DNA from: Bryobacterales bacterium
GTDB taxonomy: Bacteria > Acidobacteriota > Terriglobia > Bryobacterales > Bryobacteraceae
Reading direction: 5' to 3'
DNA: 64,000 bases
NCBI GenBank assembly: GCA_020851555.1
Contig: JADZCM010000009.1
Span: forward strand, 1-64,000
Part shown: in pieces, positions 34,805 to 43,411 of the stretch
How the letters are laid out: each line of letters begins with the position of its first letter
How positions within the stretch are numbered: the stretch's first letter is position 1
Position numbers and translations under genes: made by a program
The notes under the pieces: model-generated
What the model was told of the DNA's origin: nothing
Seen by the model: the letters and a program-made list of their open reading frames with translations, nothing else
Database searches by the model: none

Positions 34805-35896
34805 CTAAACCCGGCTGGCAAACAGACCCGCCGGGATCTCGGACCCTGGAGTTCCCCCGGCGACATGGAGATAGCCGCGCTTGGCCTGATTCAGTTCCAC
34901 CGCCACCGGCGCGTCCGTAACTTTGGAGGACGGCGGCAGTTGGAGCGTCGAGGGCGGAAGGGCCTTGAAGTTCACGGCGGGTCCCATGCCCGAGCCGAAG
35001 AGGGTCTTGTTGCCCGCGAACAGGGAATTCGTCAGCTTGTAGTTGCCAACCTTCCCCTGAAACAGCACGGCCGAGAAGCTCGACGAGATCACGTTGTTCC
35101 GGAAGTCGAAGTCGTCCGCGATGGCGCAGAGCCAGGCGCCCGTCACGGTGGCGCCGGACACGAACGTGTTCCGCATGGCGCAGCCTTTGGCCTGACCCGT
35201 CCAGTAGACCACCGTGATCTTGCATCCGTGGAACACGCAGTGGTCGACAATCACCCCGTTTCCGCGCGCCAGAATGCCGCAGTGCAACTCCGCCACTTCG
35301 CGATTGCCGGTGAAAAGACACTGCCGGACCTCGAGGTCGTCCAGTTCCGCGCCTTCTCGCGCAATGGGGTAGACCCGGCGAATCACTTTGGGGGCGGGCT
35401 CCTCCAGGTGCGGCGTGCCGAGAAATTTCAGACCCTGCACGGTGACGTGGCTCGTCTCGAACTGCATGCCGTAGCTGACGCCGCCGAACGGGTCGGGGCG
35501 GCCCAGCCAATCCGGCGAAAGCGGCATGGTATGGACCAGAACCGGCATGCTCCGGGGAGACCAGCCGGCGTCGTCAGGCAGCACCTCAGCGCGAACCGTC
35601 AGGCGTGCGTCCCGGGTGAAGGCGCGGTTCGCAGGCTTGAACAAGGCCGGCTCGTTAAGGGCATAAACCCCCTCGGAGAGGATGATGGACACCGCTTCGG
35701 CGCCGGTAGCGGCGTTGACGCGCTGCGCCGCGGCAGCCAGCGTTCTCAGCGGCTTGTCCTTCGTGCCGGGATTCGCGTCGTGCCCAGAGGGGTGAACATG
35801 AAACGCGCCGGCGGCCTTCTGAGAGAAGAGCGGCCGGGGCAGAATCCACGGCCCGCCGGCCGCCAGGCCGGCTTGCAGAAGGCGGCGGCGTTTCAT
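34805..35896 (-). CDS. Tat-exported right-handed beta-helix protein
   Basis: 363 residues from the ATG that overlaps the stop of the upstream NmrA gene (ATGA); a GTG two codons earlier is possible. KRRRLLQAGLAAGGPW is a twin-arginine signal. HVHPSGHDANPGTKDKPLRTL is the usual opening of these helices (key part GHDANPGTKDKPL). Repeated rungs follow, such as VIVDHCVFHG and FDFRNNVISSS. It is a full-length paralog of the truncated protein at the left edge. Probable polysaccharide binding or cleavage outside the cytoplasm; substrate unknown. Confidence 0.78.
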   Translation of the reverse strand: MKRRRLLQAGLAAGGPWILPRPLFSQKAAGAFHVHPSGHDANPGTKDKPLRTLAAAAQRVNAATGAEAVSIILSEGVYALNEPALFKPANRAFTRDARLTVRAEVLPDDAGWSPRSMPVLVHTMPLSPDWLGRPDPFGGVSYGMQFETSHVTVQGLKFLGTPHLEEPAPKVIRRVYPIAREGAELDDLEVRQCLFTGNREVAELHCGILARGNGVIVDHCVFHGCKITVVYWTGQAKGCAMRNTFVSGATVTGAWLCAIADDFDFRNNVISSSFSAVLFQGKVGNYKLTNSLFAGNKTLFGSGMGPAVNFKALPPSTLQLPPSSKVTDAPVAVELNQAKRGYLHVAGGTPGSEIPAGLFASRV

Positions 35897-36738
35897 TTCC
35901 ACGCCGCCGCGTTCGCTTGCGCGAATTCCCGGAAGGTGACCGGCTTGCGGCCCGTTACCCTCTCGACCACGGGCGTCACTGCCGCCGCATGCCCAGCGCG
36001 CACCGCGCCGTAAAGCATCAGCATGTAGCCGACGGCAGACTCGGGCGCCCCCATTGCGCGGGCGCCGGCGGCCATCTCTTCCTCGGTTAGGGGGTGGTAC
36101 TGCACCGGACGTTCCGACACTTCGCTGATGATCTTCGCCACCTCGGCGTGGTCCAGCGGTTCGAGACCGGTCAGGTCGAGTTCCTGGCCGGTGAGCGGCG
36201 TCCGGACGGACGCGAGCGCCACGGCGGCGATGTCCCGCACGGAGATGAAACTCGTCTTGCCCTCCCCCGCCGCCAGGAAGATCCCGTTCTGCGCTTTGAT
36301 GCTGGGGGCCAGGAACCCCTCCGAGAAGTTCTCCATGAAGAAGTGCGGCCGCAGGATGGTGTACGGAACTCCGGAATCCATGACCATGTGCTCCACCACC
36401 CGCAGCGGCGCCTGTTCGACCTGATTCACTCCGAAGGCCGAAATGAAGACGAGGTGGGGGACTTTGGCGGTCTTCGCCTGCTCCACCACGGGGCGCATGA
36501 GCGCGGGCGCGGTTGGATCCAGCGGCGGCGCCATCAGGATCAGGGCCCCGGCGCCGGCGAGCGCCGGACCGATGGTGGACGGATCCGTATAGTCCAGCCG
36601 GACGCGATCGAGGTCCGGGCGGGCTTTCGCCAGGTTCCGAACCGCTTGCCGCACCGGCAAGCCTGCCTCAGCAATAGCGCTCACAAGGGCGCGGCCCAGC
36701 ACGCCGGACGCACCAGTAACGAGGGTTGGCTTATTCAT
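35893..36738 (-). CDS. NmrA/NAD(P)-binding SDR-like protein
   Basis: 281 residues from the ATG at 36738, which has GGAG six bases upstream. TLVTGASGVLGRALV is the Rossmann NAD(P) motif, and LRPHFFMENF and FISVRDIAAVA are typical of NmrA/azoreductase-like QOR2 proteins. These reduce quinones or sense redox state. It is divergent from an HxlR regulator with a 57-bp gap holding a palindrome; such pairs commonly form a quinone or electrophile response. It overlaps the beta-helix gene downstream. Confidence 0.82.
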   Translation of the reverse strand: MNKPTLVTGASGVLGRALVSAIAEAGLPVRQAVRNLAKARPDLDRVRLDYTDPSTIGPALAGAGALILMAPPLDPTAPALMRPVVEQAKTAKVPHLVFISAFGVNQVEQAPLRVVEHMVMDSGVPYTILRPHFFMENFSEGFLAPSIKAQNGIFLAAGEGKTSFISVRDIAAVALASVRTPLTGQELDLTGLEPLDHAEVAKIISEVSERPVQYHPLTEEEMAAGARAMGAPESAVGYMLMLYGAVRAGHAAAVTPVVERVTGRKPVTFREFAQANAAAWK

Positions 36739-36763
36739 AATCACTCCATATTGTATTTTTGGA

Positions 36764-36786
36764 TACTTGAAGTATTATTTCAAGTA
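36764..36786. promoter_or_regulatory. HxlR-type operator
   Basis: TACTTGAA (36764-36771) and TTCAAGTA (36779-36786) are perfect 8-bp complements across seven bases, in the 57-bp gap between the divergent NmrA and HxlR genes and 10 nt before the HxlR start. HxlR/DUF24 regulators bind such palindromes, so autorepression and repression of the reductase is expected. Confidence 0.65.
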
Positions 36787-36795
36787 GGCACCTTA

Positions 36796-37203
36796 ATGAT
36801 TGATAGTAACCTTTTGGAAACCAAGATACCCTGGGACGTGTTCAATAGGCGTTGCCCTACCCGGCAGGTGCTCGACCGGCTGGCAGACAAGTGGACCGTA
36901 CTGGTCATCCGGCGGCTCTCCCACGGGACTTTGCGCTTCGCGCAACTCCGGCGGTCGGTGGACGGTATTTCCCAGAAGGTGTTGACGAACACGCTGCGCG
37001 GCCTGGAGCGTGACGGCATTGTGACCCGGCGAATATACGCCAGCGTGCCGCCCCGGGTGGAATACACGCTGACCGGTCTTGGCCGGTCGCTGTGTGAACT
37101 CGTGGAAGGCATCTGCGGCTGGGCGGAGGCGCACATGGAACATGTCCAGGCGGCTCGGGAAGCATATGATCGCGGCGCCGGCGGCCCGCCGGTTCCTGCC
37201 TGA
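36796..37203 (+). CDS. HxlR-family redox-type regulator
   Basis: 135 residues. A conserved Cys near the N-terminus (C20, NRRCPTRQVLDRL) precedes the winged helix: DKWTVLVIRRLSHG, LRFAQLRRSVDGISQKVLT and LERDGIVTRRIYASVPPRVEYTLT (key part RIYASVPPRVEY). In YodB, QorR and HypR the same Cys senses quinones or disulfide stress. The start ATG gives the standard length. It is divergent from the NmrA gene and likely controls it through the palindrome between them. Confidence 0.88.
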   Translation: MIDSNLLETKIPWDVFNRRCPTRQVLDRLADKWTVLVIRRLSHGTLRFAQLRRSVDGISQKVLTNTLRGLERDGIVTRRIYASVPPRVEYTLTGLGRSLCELVEGICGWAEAHMEHVQAAREAYDRGAGGPPVPA

Positions 37204-37274
37204 CATGGACGAACGGTGAATGCGCAGCGCGCGCCGCTGCTGCCGTCTTGATCGCTGTGGGCGGCAGTGGCACT

Positions 37275-38621
37275 ATGGATGAGGAGATGACGGTCGGCGG
37301 AAGATACGAGGTCGGCGAACTGGTGGCCGAGGCGCAGGAGTCCCGTACTTTTGCGGCGCAGGACAACGTGAGCGGCCAGGCGGTGCTCGTCCACCAACTG
37401 CTCGATCCTCCGCCCGGAAGCCTCAAGCCGTCGTTGCGAGTTCTCGCGGGAAGGTGCACGGCAGGCCGGGGCGGAGTGATTCAGCGGCTGGAGAGCGAGG
37501 GCGCGGAGTACCTCGTCACGGAAGTCCGGGAGGATTTCCGCGACCTCCGCGCGGCGCTCGAGCGCATTGCCCTGCTGCCGCCTCCGGCGCCGGCCGGCGC
37601 CGGCGAGGAGCGTTTCACGCGCGTGGGAGCCTGGCGGGTTCCCAGCAGTTTCTCCACTCCCCCGGCCTCTCCGGCGCCGGCCGATCCGTCGGTGAGCCGC
37701 ATTCTGGGAAGTCCCGCGGCGCCTGCTGCACCGGAGGCCTGGCAGAGCCCGGGCGACTTCACGAGGTCCTTCATGCCCGCCGCGCCGGCGCCAACCGAGA
37801 CGCGCGCCGAGTCTGTGGCCTCCGGGCAGCCATCCGTGACAGGGGCAGAGCCTGTGACGCCCGAGCCGCCTGCCCTCACCTCCGAGCCGCCTCCCCTGGC
37901 CCCCGAGCCCCACGCTGCCGCGCCCGCCGATCCGGGTGAGTTTACCCGCATGATGCAGGCTCCCGCGGCGGCGCAGCCGTCCCAGCCGGCGGTCCCTCCC
38001 GCGGCGGACCAGCCGGGCGAGTTCACCAGGATGTTCCGCGCATCGCAAGCGCCTCCCCGTGCGGAGAGTGTTTCTCCCGCGAGCGCGCCGGGCGCGGGCG
38101 AATTCACGCGGCTTTTCAAGGCGCCCGAGCCGAGCCACCCCGCGCCCCGGGAAGCGCCGGCCGCCAAGAGCGAGCCCGGGGATTTCACGCGCTACTTTCA
38201 GTCCCCGCTGGGATCAGGCTCCGTGCGTGAGACGGCTGCTCCGCCGCAGTTTCAGCCGCCCGCCGCGCCGCCCACCCCGGCGGCTCCTCAGCCCGGCGAG
38301 TACACCCGTCTCTTCCAGACGCCCGCGCCGCCGGTTGCTCCGCCCACGCCGGAGAGCGGGGCCACGCGCGCGTTCGCGACGCCCACAGCGCTCCCCTCCC
38401 AGCCGCCTCTGCCGGAGGAGCAGGTCCCGAGCGACTTCACCCGCATCATCCAGGCCCGTCCCGCGGAAATGGCTCAGCCCGCCTCGCCACAGCCCGTGAC
38501 GGCTCCGGCCGCGGAACCGCCACCCCGTAAGCAGGGGCCTCCGCTGGGCCTCGTGATTCTGTTTGCGTCCCTGGCCGTGCTGGCGATCACGCTGGTGCTG
38601 TTCTTCGCGCTGCGGCGCTAG
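37275..38621 (+). CDS. Tail-anchored protein with PGEFTR-type motif array and kinase N-lobe remnant
   Basis: 448 residues from the ATG at 37275. Residues 8-105 resemble the N-lobe of a Ser/Thr kinase (GGRYEVGELVAE, then QAVLVHQLL where VAVKxL is expected, then AEYLVTEV at the hinge), but the Gly-loop and Lys are gone and no C-lobe follows. Residues 106-420 are Pro/Ala-rich with repeated (P)GEFTRxF motifs at 159, 220, 247, 274, 301, 340 and 385. The four at 220-301 are exactly 27 residues apart. Residues 424-445 form one membrane helix ending in FFALRR, so the array faces the cytosol. No function is known. Confidence 0.75.
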   Translation: MDEEMTVGGRYEVGELVAEAQESRTFAAQDNVSGQAVLVHQLLDPPPGSLKPSLRVLAGRCTAGRGGVIQRLESEGAEYLVTEVREDFRDLRAALERIALLPPPAPAGAGEERFTRVGAWRVPSSFSTPPASPAPADPSVSRILGSPAAPAAPEAWQSPGDFTRSFMPAAPAPTETRAESVASGQPSVTGAEPVTPEPPALTSEPPPLAPEPHAAAPADPGEFTRMMQAPAAAQPSQPAVPPAADQPGEFTRMFRASQAPPRAESVSPASAPGAGEFTRLFKAPEPSHPAPREAPAAKSEPGDFTRYFQSPLGSGSVRETAAPPQFQPPAAPPTPAAPQPGEYTRLFQTPAPPVAPPTPESGATRAFATPTALPSQPPLPEEQVPSDFTRIIQARPAEMAQPASPQPVTAPAAEPPPRKQGPPLGLVILFASLAVLAITLVLFFALRR

Positions 38622-38634
38622 CGAGGCCGGTATC

Positions 38635-40146
38635 TTGACGCCGTTGCACCTCGGCTCTCCGGCTTCATTTGGCGCCCTGAGAGCCTTCCTTCAAGATTCC
38701 GGCTACAGCGAGGAGACGGTGTGCGAGCGGTACGGGCTAGGGGCGCAGCACGAGATTCTGGGCTCAAGCCGGCCGGCGCCGCCCGCCGGGAAGAGGGATG
38801 CGGCGGAACTGCTGATACGTCTGTTCATCACCGGCGGCTACGCCCAACAGGCGGAACTGACCCAGCACTTCCCGCCCGATGCGCTGGCCGCGGCCTGGGA
38901 ACTGGGGCTGGTGACGCCGGACGAATCGAAGCCCGGCCGCGTTTACTCGCCGGTATGCCTGTACCCGCTCCGGCGCCTTTTCATTGCATCGGACCGCTGG
39001 ACCAATCCTGACGGAAGCCCCTACACGCCCGGCGCGGACGTGGTCTACCCCGCGATCACAAGAAACACGTACCGCTTTCTCGGGCTGCTCCCCTCAGCGC
39101 CATGCGAGCGGCTGCTCGACCTGTGCTCCGGCAGCGGCGTGGCGGCTTTGCTCGCCGCCTCGGGCGGCGCCCGCCTTGCCTGGGCGGTCGACATCACGTC
39201 AAGGTCCACGAGGTTCGCCGGGTTCAACCGGCTCCTGAACGGAGTGGCTAACCTGACCGCCCTAGAAGGCGACCTGTATGAACCCGTGGCCAAGCTCGCC
39301 TTCGACCGGATCGTCGCGCACCCTCCCTACCTGCCGTCCGCCGCCACGCGGTGGATCTTCCAGGATGCCGGGGTGCAGGGCGAGGAGATCACCCGCCGGA
39401 TCGTCGAGGGACTCCCTGACCACCTCACGGCGGGAGGGCGGCTGTACTGCCTCGCGCTCGGCGCGGACCAGCGGGGGCGGCCGCTGGAGGACCGCATACG
39501 CGCCTGGCTCGGCGTGGCCCAGGCTGAATTCGACGTGCTGGTAGCGGCAGTTGAGACGCACACGCCCGAGCAGATCGCCTCCCAGCCGCTGCTCCGGGGG
39601 GAGATCACGCAGAAGGAGTACGCTTCCCGGCGGGCATCCTTCGCGCGGGCGGAGATCGAAGCGTTCGTCTACGGCCTCTTCATTGTTCAGCGTGCCGGGC
39701 GCCCCGGCCGCGCGCCCTTTACGGTCCGGCGCCAGATGGGCGCCCGTACCGGCAGCGCGGAGTTGGAGTGGGCGGTCCGGTGGGAGTCCATGGCCTCTTC
39801 TGCGGAAGCGCAGTCCCTCCTGTTGGAATCCCGGCCGGCCCGGTCCCGGGATCTGGAACTCTGCGTCGTTCACCGGCCGCGGGAAGGGGCACTGGAACCC
39901 CAGGACTTCAATCTTCAGACCGACTACCCCTTCAGCATGGAATCCCGCGTGCCTCCCTGGACAGCCGCTCTCATCGCGGCTTGCGACGGCGTGAGGACTG
40001 GGCGAGAACTTCGCGCATACTGCGTGGAAGACGGCCTGATCTCGGACGCCGTGCCCGCAGCGGATTTCGCCAGGCTGCTCGGCTCCCTGGTCTCCGGCGG
40101 CTTCCTTGAAATCGAAGCCTGCCCGCTTCCCAGGTCGGCTGACTGA
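38635..40146 (+). CDS. Methyltransferase-like protein, first of a tandem pair
   Basis: 503 residues from the TTG at 38635; an ATG at 38563 would overlap the previous gene by 59 nt. The N-terminal part is helical, winged-helix-like (about 1-115, LLIRLFITGG). The class I methyltransferase core has DLCSGSGVAALLAA (162-175) and AVDITSRS. The catalytic (N/D)PPY motif is altered to HPPY (229-232). The C-terminal third ends in a second helical domain. It matches the next gene in length, layout and the LIRLF block. Relatives methylate Gln/Asn or nucleobases; the substrate here is unknown. Confidence 0.72.
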   Translation: MTPLHLGSPASFGALRAFLQDSGYSEETVCERYGLGAQHEILGSSRPAPPAGKRDAAELLIRLFITGGYAQQAELTQHFPPDALAAAWELGLVTPDESKPGRVYSPVCLYPLRRLFIASDRWTNPDGSPYTPGADVVYPAITRNTYRFLGLLPSAPCERLLDLCSGSGVAALLAASGGARLAWAVDITSRSTRFAGFNRLLNGVANLTALEGDLYEPVAKLAFDRIVAHPPYLPSAATRWIFQDAGVQGEEITRRIVEGLPDHLTAGGRLYCLALGADQRGRPLEDRIRAWLGVAQAEFDVLVAAVETHTPEQIASQPLLRGEITQKEYASRRASFARAEIEAFVYGLFIVQRAGRPGRAPFTVRRQMGARTGSAELEWAVRWESMASSAEAQSLLLESRPARSRDLELCVVHRPREGALEPQDFNLQTDYPFSMESRVPPWTAALIAACDGVRTGRELRAYCVEDGLISDAVPAADFARLLGSLVSGGFLEIEACPLPRSAD

Positions 40147-40370
40147 CCGCACGCCCCATTCCGCGAGGTGCAGGAACCGATCTCCGCAGCAGGCGAGTGC
40201 GCAGACCGTCACAACCAACCGCTCAAACCGCTCGCCTGGCCCGCTTCACCCCGCCATGACTTCGAAAAGGCCAGACGGATCCGGACGGTGCTCCATGGTG
40301 TGTGCTCTGTCTGACGCATTACACTGGTATCGGCAACGGAACGCGCCTTGGTTAAGGAGGGAGGAGACGG

Positions 40371-41882
40371 GTGAGGGCGCCGGTCTTCAACGTGAGCGGC
40401 CCCGGCCAGTTCGCGCGGATGCGGGAGGTCTTGCAGGCCGCGGATTACCACGAGGATGGCTTGCTTGCGGTTCTCGGAGCCGAGCAGATACCCACCCGGG
40501 CCGGGCGCGACCTGCCGCACTTCCTCCGTCTGACGCGGGCCTTGCGGCCCGTCGACGTGCTGATCCGGCTGTTTCTGATCGGAGCTCCGGTGGCGGAGGA
40601 ACTCGCCGGCGAGGCCTTGCGGCCCATGCCGCTCGCGGACTGGGCGCGGGCGGGCCTGGTGGGCCTTGGCGGCGGCCTGGCGCGGGGCCTGGTGCGCCTG
40701 ATGCCCTTCCGCGGACTGATTCTGGCCTGCGATTACGTGGACGCAATCGAACCGGGCGGCCGCGCCGAACAGGTGATGGGGCTGACGGCCAGCAGCGTGG
40801 CGCTCGCCGATTTCACCGTGCGCCGGCCTGCCGGGTCCACTCTGGACCTCGGCGCGGGAGGCGGCGTCCAGTCTTTCCTGGCCGCCGGCCACAGCCGGGA
40901 GGTCCTGGGCGTGGACCGTAGCGCTCGGTCCGTCGAGTTCGCACGGTTCAACGCCGGTCTTAACGGGATCTCCAACTGCGAATTTCTGGCGGGGGACGCG
41001 TTTGAGCCGGCCGGAGAACGCCAGTTCGACCTTATCGTCTCCAATCCCCCTTTCGCCATCACGCCCGGCCGCCGCTACATGTACCGGGACAGCGGCGTGG
41101 AACTGGACGGCTTCTGCCGCGGCCTGGCGCGAAGCGCCCCGGGATTTCTCCGCGAGGGCGGGATGTTCCAGATGGCCTGCGAGTGGGTGCATCGCGCCGG
41201 CGAGGATTGGAAAGCGCGCTTGTCGGAGTGGTTCGAAGGCAGCGGGTGCGATGCGTGGGTTCTCCGGACGGATTCGCACAGCGCGTCCGAGTACGCCCGG
41301 ATCTGGATCCGGGACACCGAACACGAAACCGAGGAAGCCAGCAGCCGCCTGTACGAGGAGTGGACGTCGTACTACGAGAACAGGGACGTGGAGGGTATCA
41401 GCACGGGACTGATCGCCATGCGCCGGACCGGCGGCCGCCGCCACTGGATGCGGTTCGAGGACCTGCCCGCGGGGACGTCGGGGCCGGTGGGCGCGTGGGT
41501 GGCGGCCGGGTTCGAACTGCGCGACTACCTGGACAGCGTGCGCGGCGACGAAGCGCTGCTCGCGGCGAAGCTCAGAGTCTCGCCCGCCGTCAGGCTGGAG
41601 GAGATTGGCGAGCCCGCCGGCGGAGCCTGGCGGGTCACATCCGCCCGCATCCGCCTGGACGCCGGCCTGCGGTACTCAAGCCCGGTCGACCTTCGCCTGG
41701 CGGGGCTCGTCGCACGCTGCGACGGCGCCCGGACAGTCGGGGAACTGCTGAGAGAACTGGCCGCCGCCACCGGTTCGGATTTGCGGAGAATCACCCCGAA
41801 CTGTCTGTCTCTGGTTCGCGAACTGGTGGAGCGCGGGTTCCTGCTCCCGGAAACCCTCAGCCCGCCTGCGGCAGAAGGATGA
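40371..41882 (+). CDS. Methyltransferase, second of a tandem pair (HemK/RlmG-like core)
   Basis: 503 residues. The GTG follows a strong site AAGGAGGGAGGAG. Layout: helical N-domain (VDVLIRLFLIGAP), SAM motif LDLGAGGGVQSFLAA (158-172), VDRSARSVEFARFN, and an intact catalytic NPPF (225-228); then a mixed domain and a C-terminal winged helix (GARTVGELLRELAAATG). The core suggests methylation of an amide or exocyclic amine. It is the same length as the preceding gene but has the intact motif. Its last 26 nt overlap the convergent tssK. The 224-bp gap before it (40147-40370) shows no other feature. Confidence 0.75.
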   Translation: MRAPVFNVSGPGQFARMREVLQAADYHEDGLLAVLGAEQIPTRAGRDLPHFLRLTRALRPVDVLIRLFLIGAPVAEELAGEALRPMPLADWARAGLVGLGGGLARGLVRLMPFRGLILACDYVDAIEPGGRAEQVMGLTASSVALADFTVRRPAGSTLDLGAGGGVQSFLAAGHSREVLGVDRSARSVEFARFNAGLNGISNCEFLAGDAFEPAGERQFDLIVSNPPFAITPGRRYMYRDSGVELDGFCRGLARSAPGFLREGGMFQMACEWVHRAGEDWKARLSEWFEGSGCDAWVLRTDSHSASEYARIWIRDTEHETEEASSRLYEEWTSYYENRDVEGISTGLIAMRRTGGRRHWMRFEDLPAGTSGPVGAWVAAGFELRDYLDSVRGDEALLAAKLRVSPAVRLEEIGEPAGGAWRVTSARIRLDAGLRYSSPVDLRLAGLVARCDGARTVGELLRELAAATGSDLRRITPNCLSLVRELVERGFLLPETLSPPAAEG

Positions 41883-43212
41883 TCAGCTCCAGTTGCGGGT
41901 TTTGGATGTCCCCGGGGACGTACGCCGCCAGGTTCCTGGCGCGGCCGATCGCCTCCCAGGCCAGGCCGGCCTGATTCAGACTGAAGTACTGGAAGTTCAA
42001 CTTCACCGGAATCGCGCCAGGGGGCGCCGCCAGGTGGGTCAACTGGAGCCCCGGCAGAGCGTGTTGCACCAGGTGCTCGATGTGGTTGGCCGAGCACACC
42101 TTCACCAGTTGGGGCACCCTGCTGATGAGATCGGCCTCGCCCATCTCGGCGTTCACCGCCAGGTACATTCTGGTGTTGTTCAGGTACTTGTCCTCGTCCA
42201 GCGCCGTGGCGTAAATGGACGGACGTACGGGTTTGAGGGCAAGCGAGACGAAGTTGCTCGGAACCACCGTCTCCAGCAGGAACCTCAGCTTCTCATCGAG
42301 TTGGCCGAAGCACAGGCCGAGATTGTCGTGGTCGTAAACCGGCAGGTCCCGCGGATGCACCTGCGTGGAAAACGCGGTGAGCGCCCCCGCCAGGGAAGAC
42401 ATCACCGAGAAAAGCCCTTCCGGGTGGCCGTGTCTGGTCTCATAGAGGTGGCGCAGCGGGGGCAGATGCGTGTTGATGGTGTAGAGCAGCCAGAAATTGG
42501 CGATGTCGGCCGAGGTGAACTCCGCCAGGCCCTGGCTCTTCTGCCGCCGCATCCCGGCCAGTTCGCTGCTCCGGGCGGAGGTGATCTCCACCAGCCGGCG
42601 GACGATGGACGTCAGATAGCTGCTGGCGGCGAGGTTCAGCAGGGGCGGCACGAAAGACGGGTCCGTCTGAAAGCCCCCCGCCTCGGTCCGGCCGATTCTG
42701 GCAAAGGCCAGCGTGGAACATCCGCGGTTTGTCTCGCCCTCAACCAGAAGCCGGAAGTTCTTGCGGGCGACCTGGACGGCCTTCTCCGATTGCTGGCTCG
42801 CTTCATCACGCGCAATCTGGACATCCGCCACATACCTTGTGTCGAAGTCCTGACCCGCCATGGACAGGTTTATGCCGTGGTCCCGGTAGTGGGGGATGGC
42901 CAGGAAGGCGTCGGCAGGCTCCGCGCGCCCTTCGAAGGATGGACCCAGCGGTTTTGGAGGGGGCGCCGGGTCGGAGTCGGGGATGTCGAAGGGGAGGCCG
43001 TCCGGGAAGAGCCCGGTCGCGCGGGCGATGGCGAGCACACCAGCCGACAGGGCCTCCTGGTCGATTTGCAGGTCCACGAAACCCCAAGGGCGGAAATTGA
43101 GCGCTTCCACGCGAAACTGAAGAAGGCTTTCGGCAAAACGGTCCTGTCCCTGCAGGTGCTGAGGCGTGAGCAGCGCCCCTTTCTGCCAGACCACCGGCTG
43201 CAGCCGCTTCAT
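41857..43212 (-). CDS. tssK: T6SS baseplate subunit TssK
   Basis: 451 residues. VVWQKGALLTPQHLQGQDRFAESLLQFR (key part GALLTPQHLQGQDRF) and FRPWGFVDLQID are family blocks at the N-terminus; the C-terminal region has VQHALPGLQLTHLAAPPGAIPVKLNFQYFSL (key part GAIPVKLNFQYF). In other systems the trimer's C-terminal domain binds the TssL/TssM membrane complex, and the N-terminal shoulder binds TssF/G/E. It is full length, so a membrane partner probably exists somewhere. Divergent from tssB, and convergent with the second methyltransferase gene. Confidence 0.93.
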   Translation of the reverse strand: MKRLQPVVWQKGALLTPQHLQGQDRFAESLLQFRVEALNFRPWGFVDLQIDQEALSAGVLAIARATGLFPDGLPFDIPDSDPAPPPKPLGPSFEGRAEPADAFLAIPHYRDHGINLSMAGQDFDTRYVADVQIARDEASQQSEKAVQVARKNFRLLVEGETNRGCSTLAFARIGRTEAGGFQTDPSFVPPLLNLAASSYLTSIVRRLVEITSARSSELAGMRRQKSQGLAEFTSADIANFWLLYTINTHLPPLRHLYETRHGHPEGLFSVMSSLAGALTAFSTQVHPRDLPVYDHDNLGLCFGQLDEKLRFLLETVVPSNFVSLALKPVRPSIYATALDEDKYLNNTRMYLAVNAEMGEADLISRVPQLVKVCSANHIEHLVQHALPGLQLTHLAAPPGAIPVKLNFQYFSLNQAGLAWEAIGRARNLAAYVPGDIQNPQLELIILLPQAG

Positions 43213-43335
43213 ATCACTCCTAAAGGTAGCAGGAATTTCCCCGGTTGTAGCCTCGGGAGGCGGGCGGCAAAGGCGTTTTTTGCCCCCCGGGTCTGTAAAA
43301 GTACTACTTTCCTATGTTTCAACCGGACGGTTTTC

Positions 43336-43351
43336 TGGTACACTGTTTGGG
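43336..43351 (+). promoter_or_regulatory. Weak sigma54-like element upstream of tssB
   Basis: TGGTACACTGTTTGGG fits TGGyACr-N4-TTGCw except that the -12 GC is GG. It lies 61 nt before the tssB start, in the 199-bp divergent tssK-tssB region, which also holds AAGTACTACTTT (43299-43310). Many T6SS operons use sigma54. The -12 mismatch makes this doubtful. Confidence 0.25.
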
Positions 43352-43411
43352 AATTGAGGGCACTGGGAGCGGGCTCTCGCGCCCGGGAGCCAAGGAGGGA
43401 GCAACCTTTCA

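Noticed and set aside
36094-37203. A 369-codon frame that includes the HxlR protein at its end
   Set aside because: The first two thirds are antisense to the NmrA gene; the HxlR domain begins at the ATG at 36796, right after the operator.
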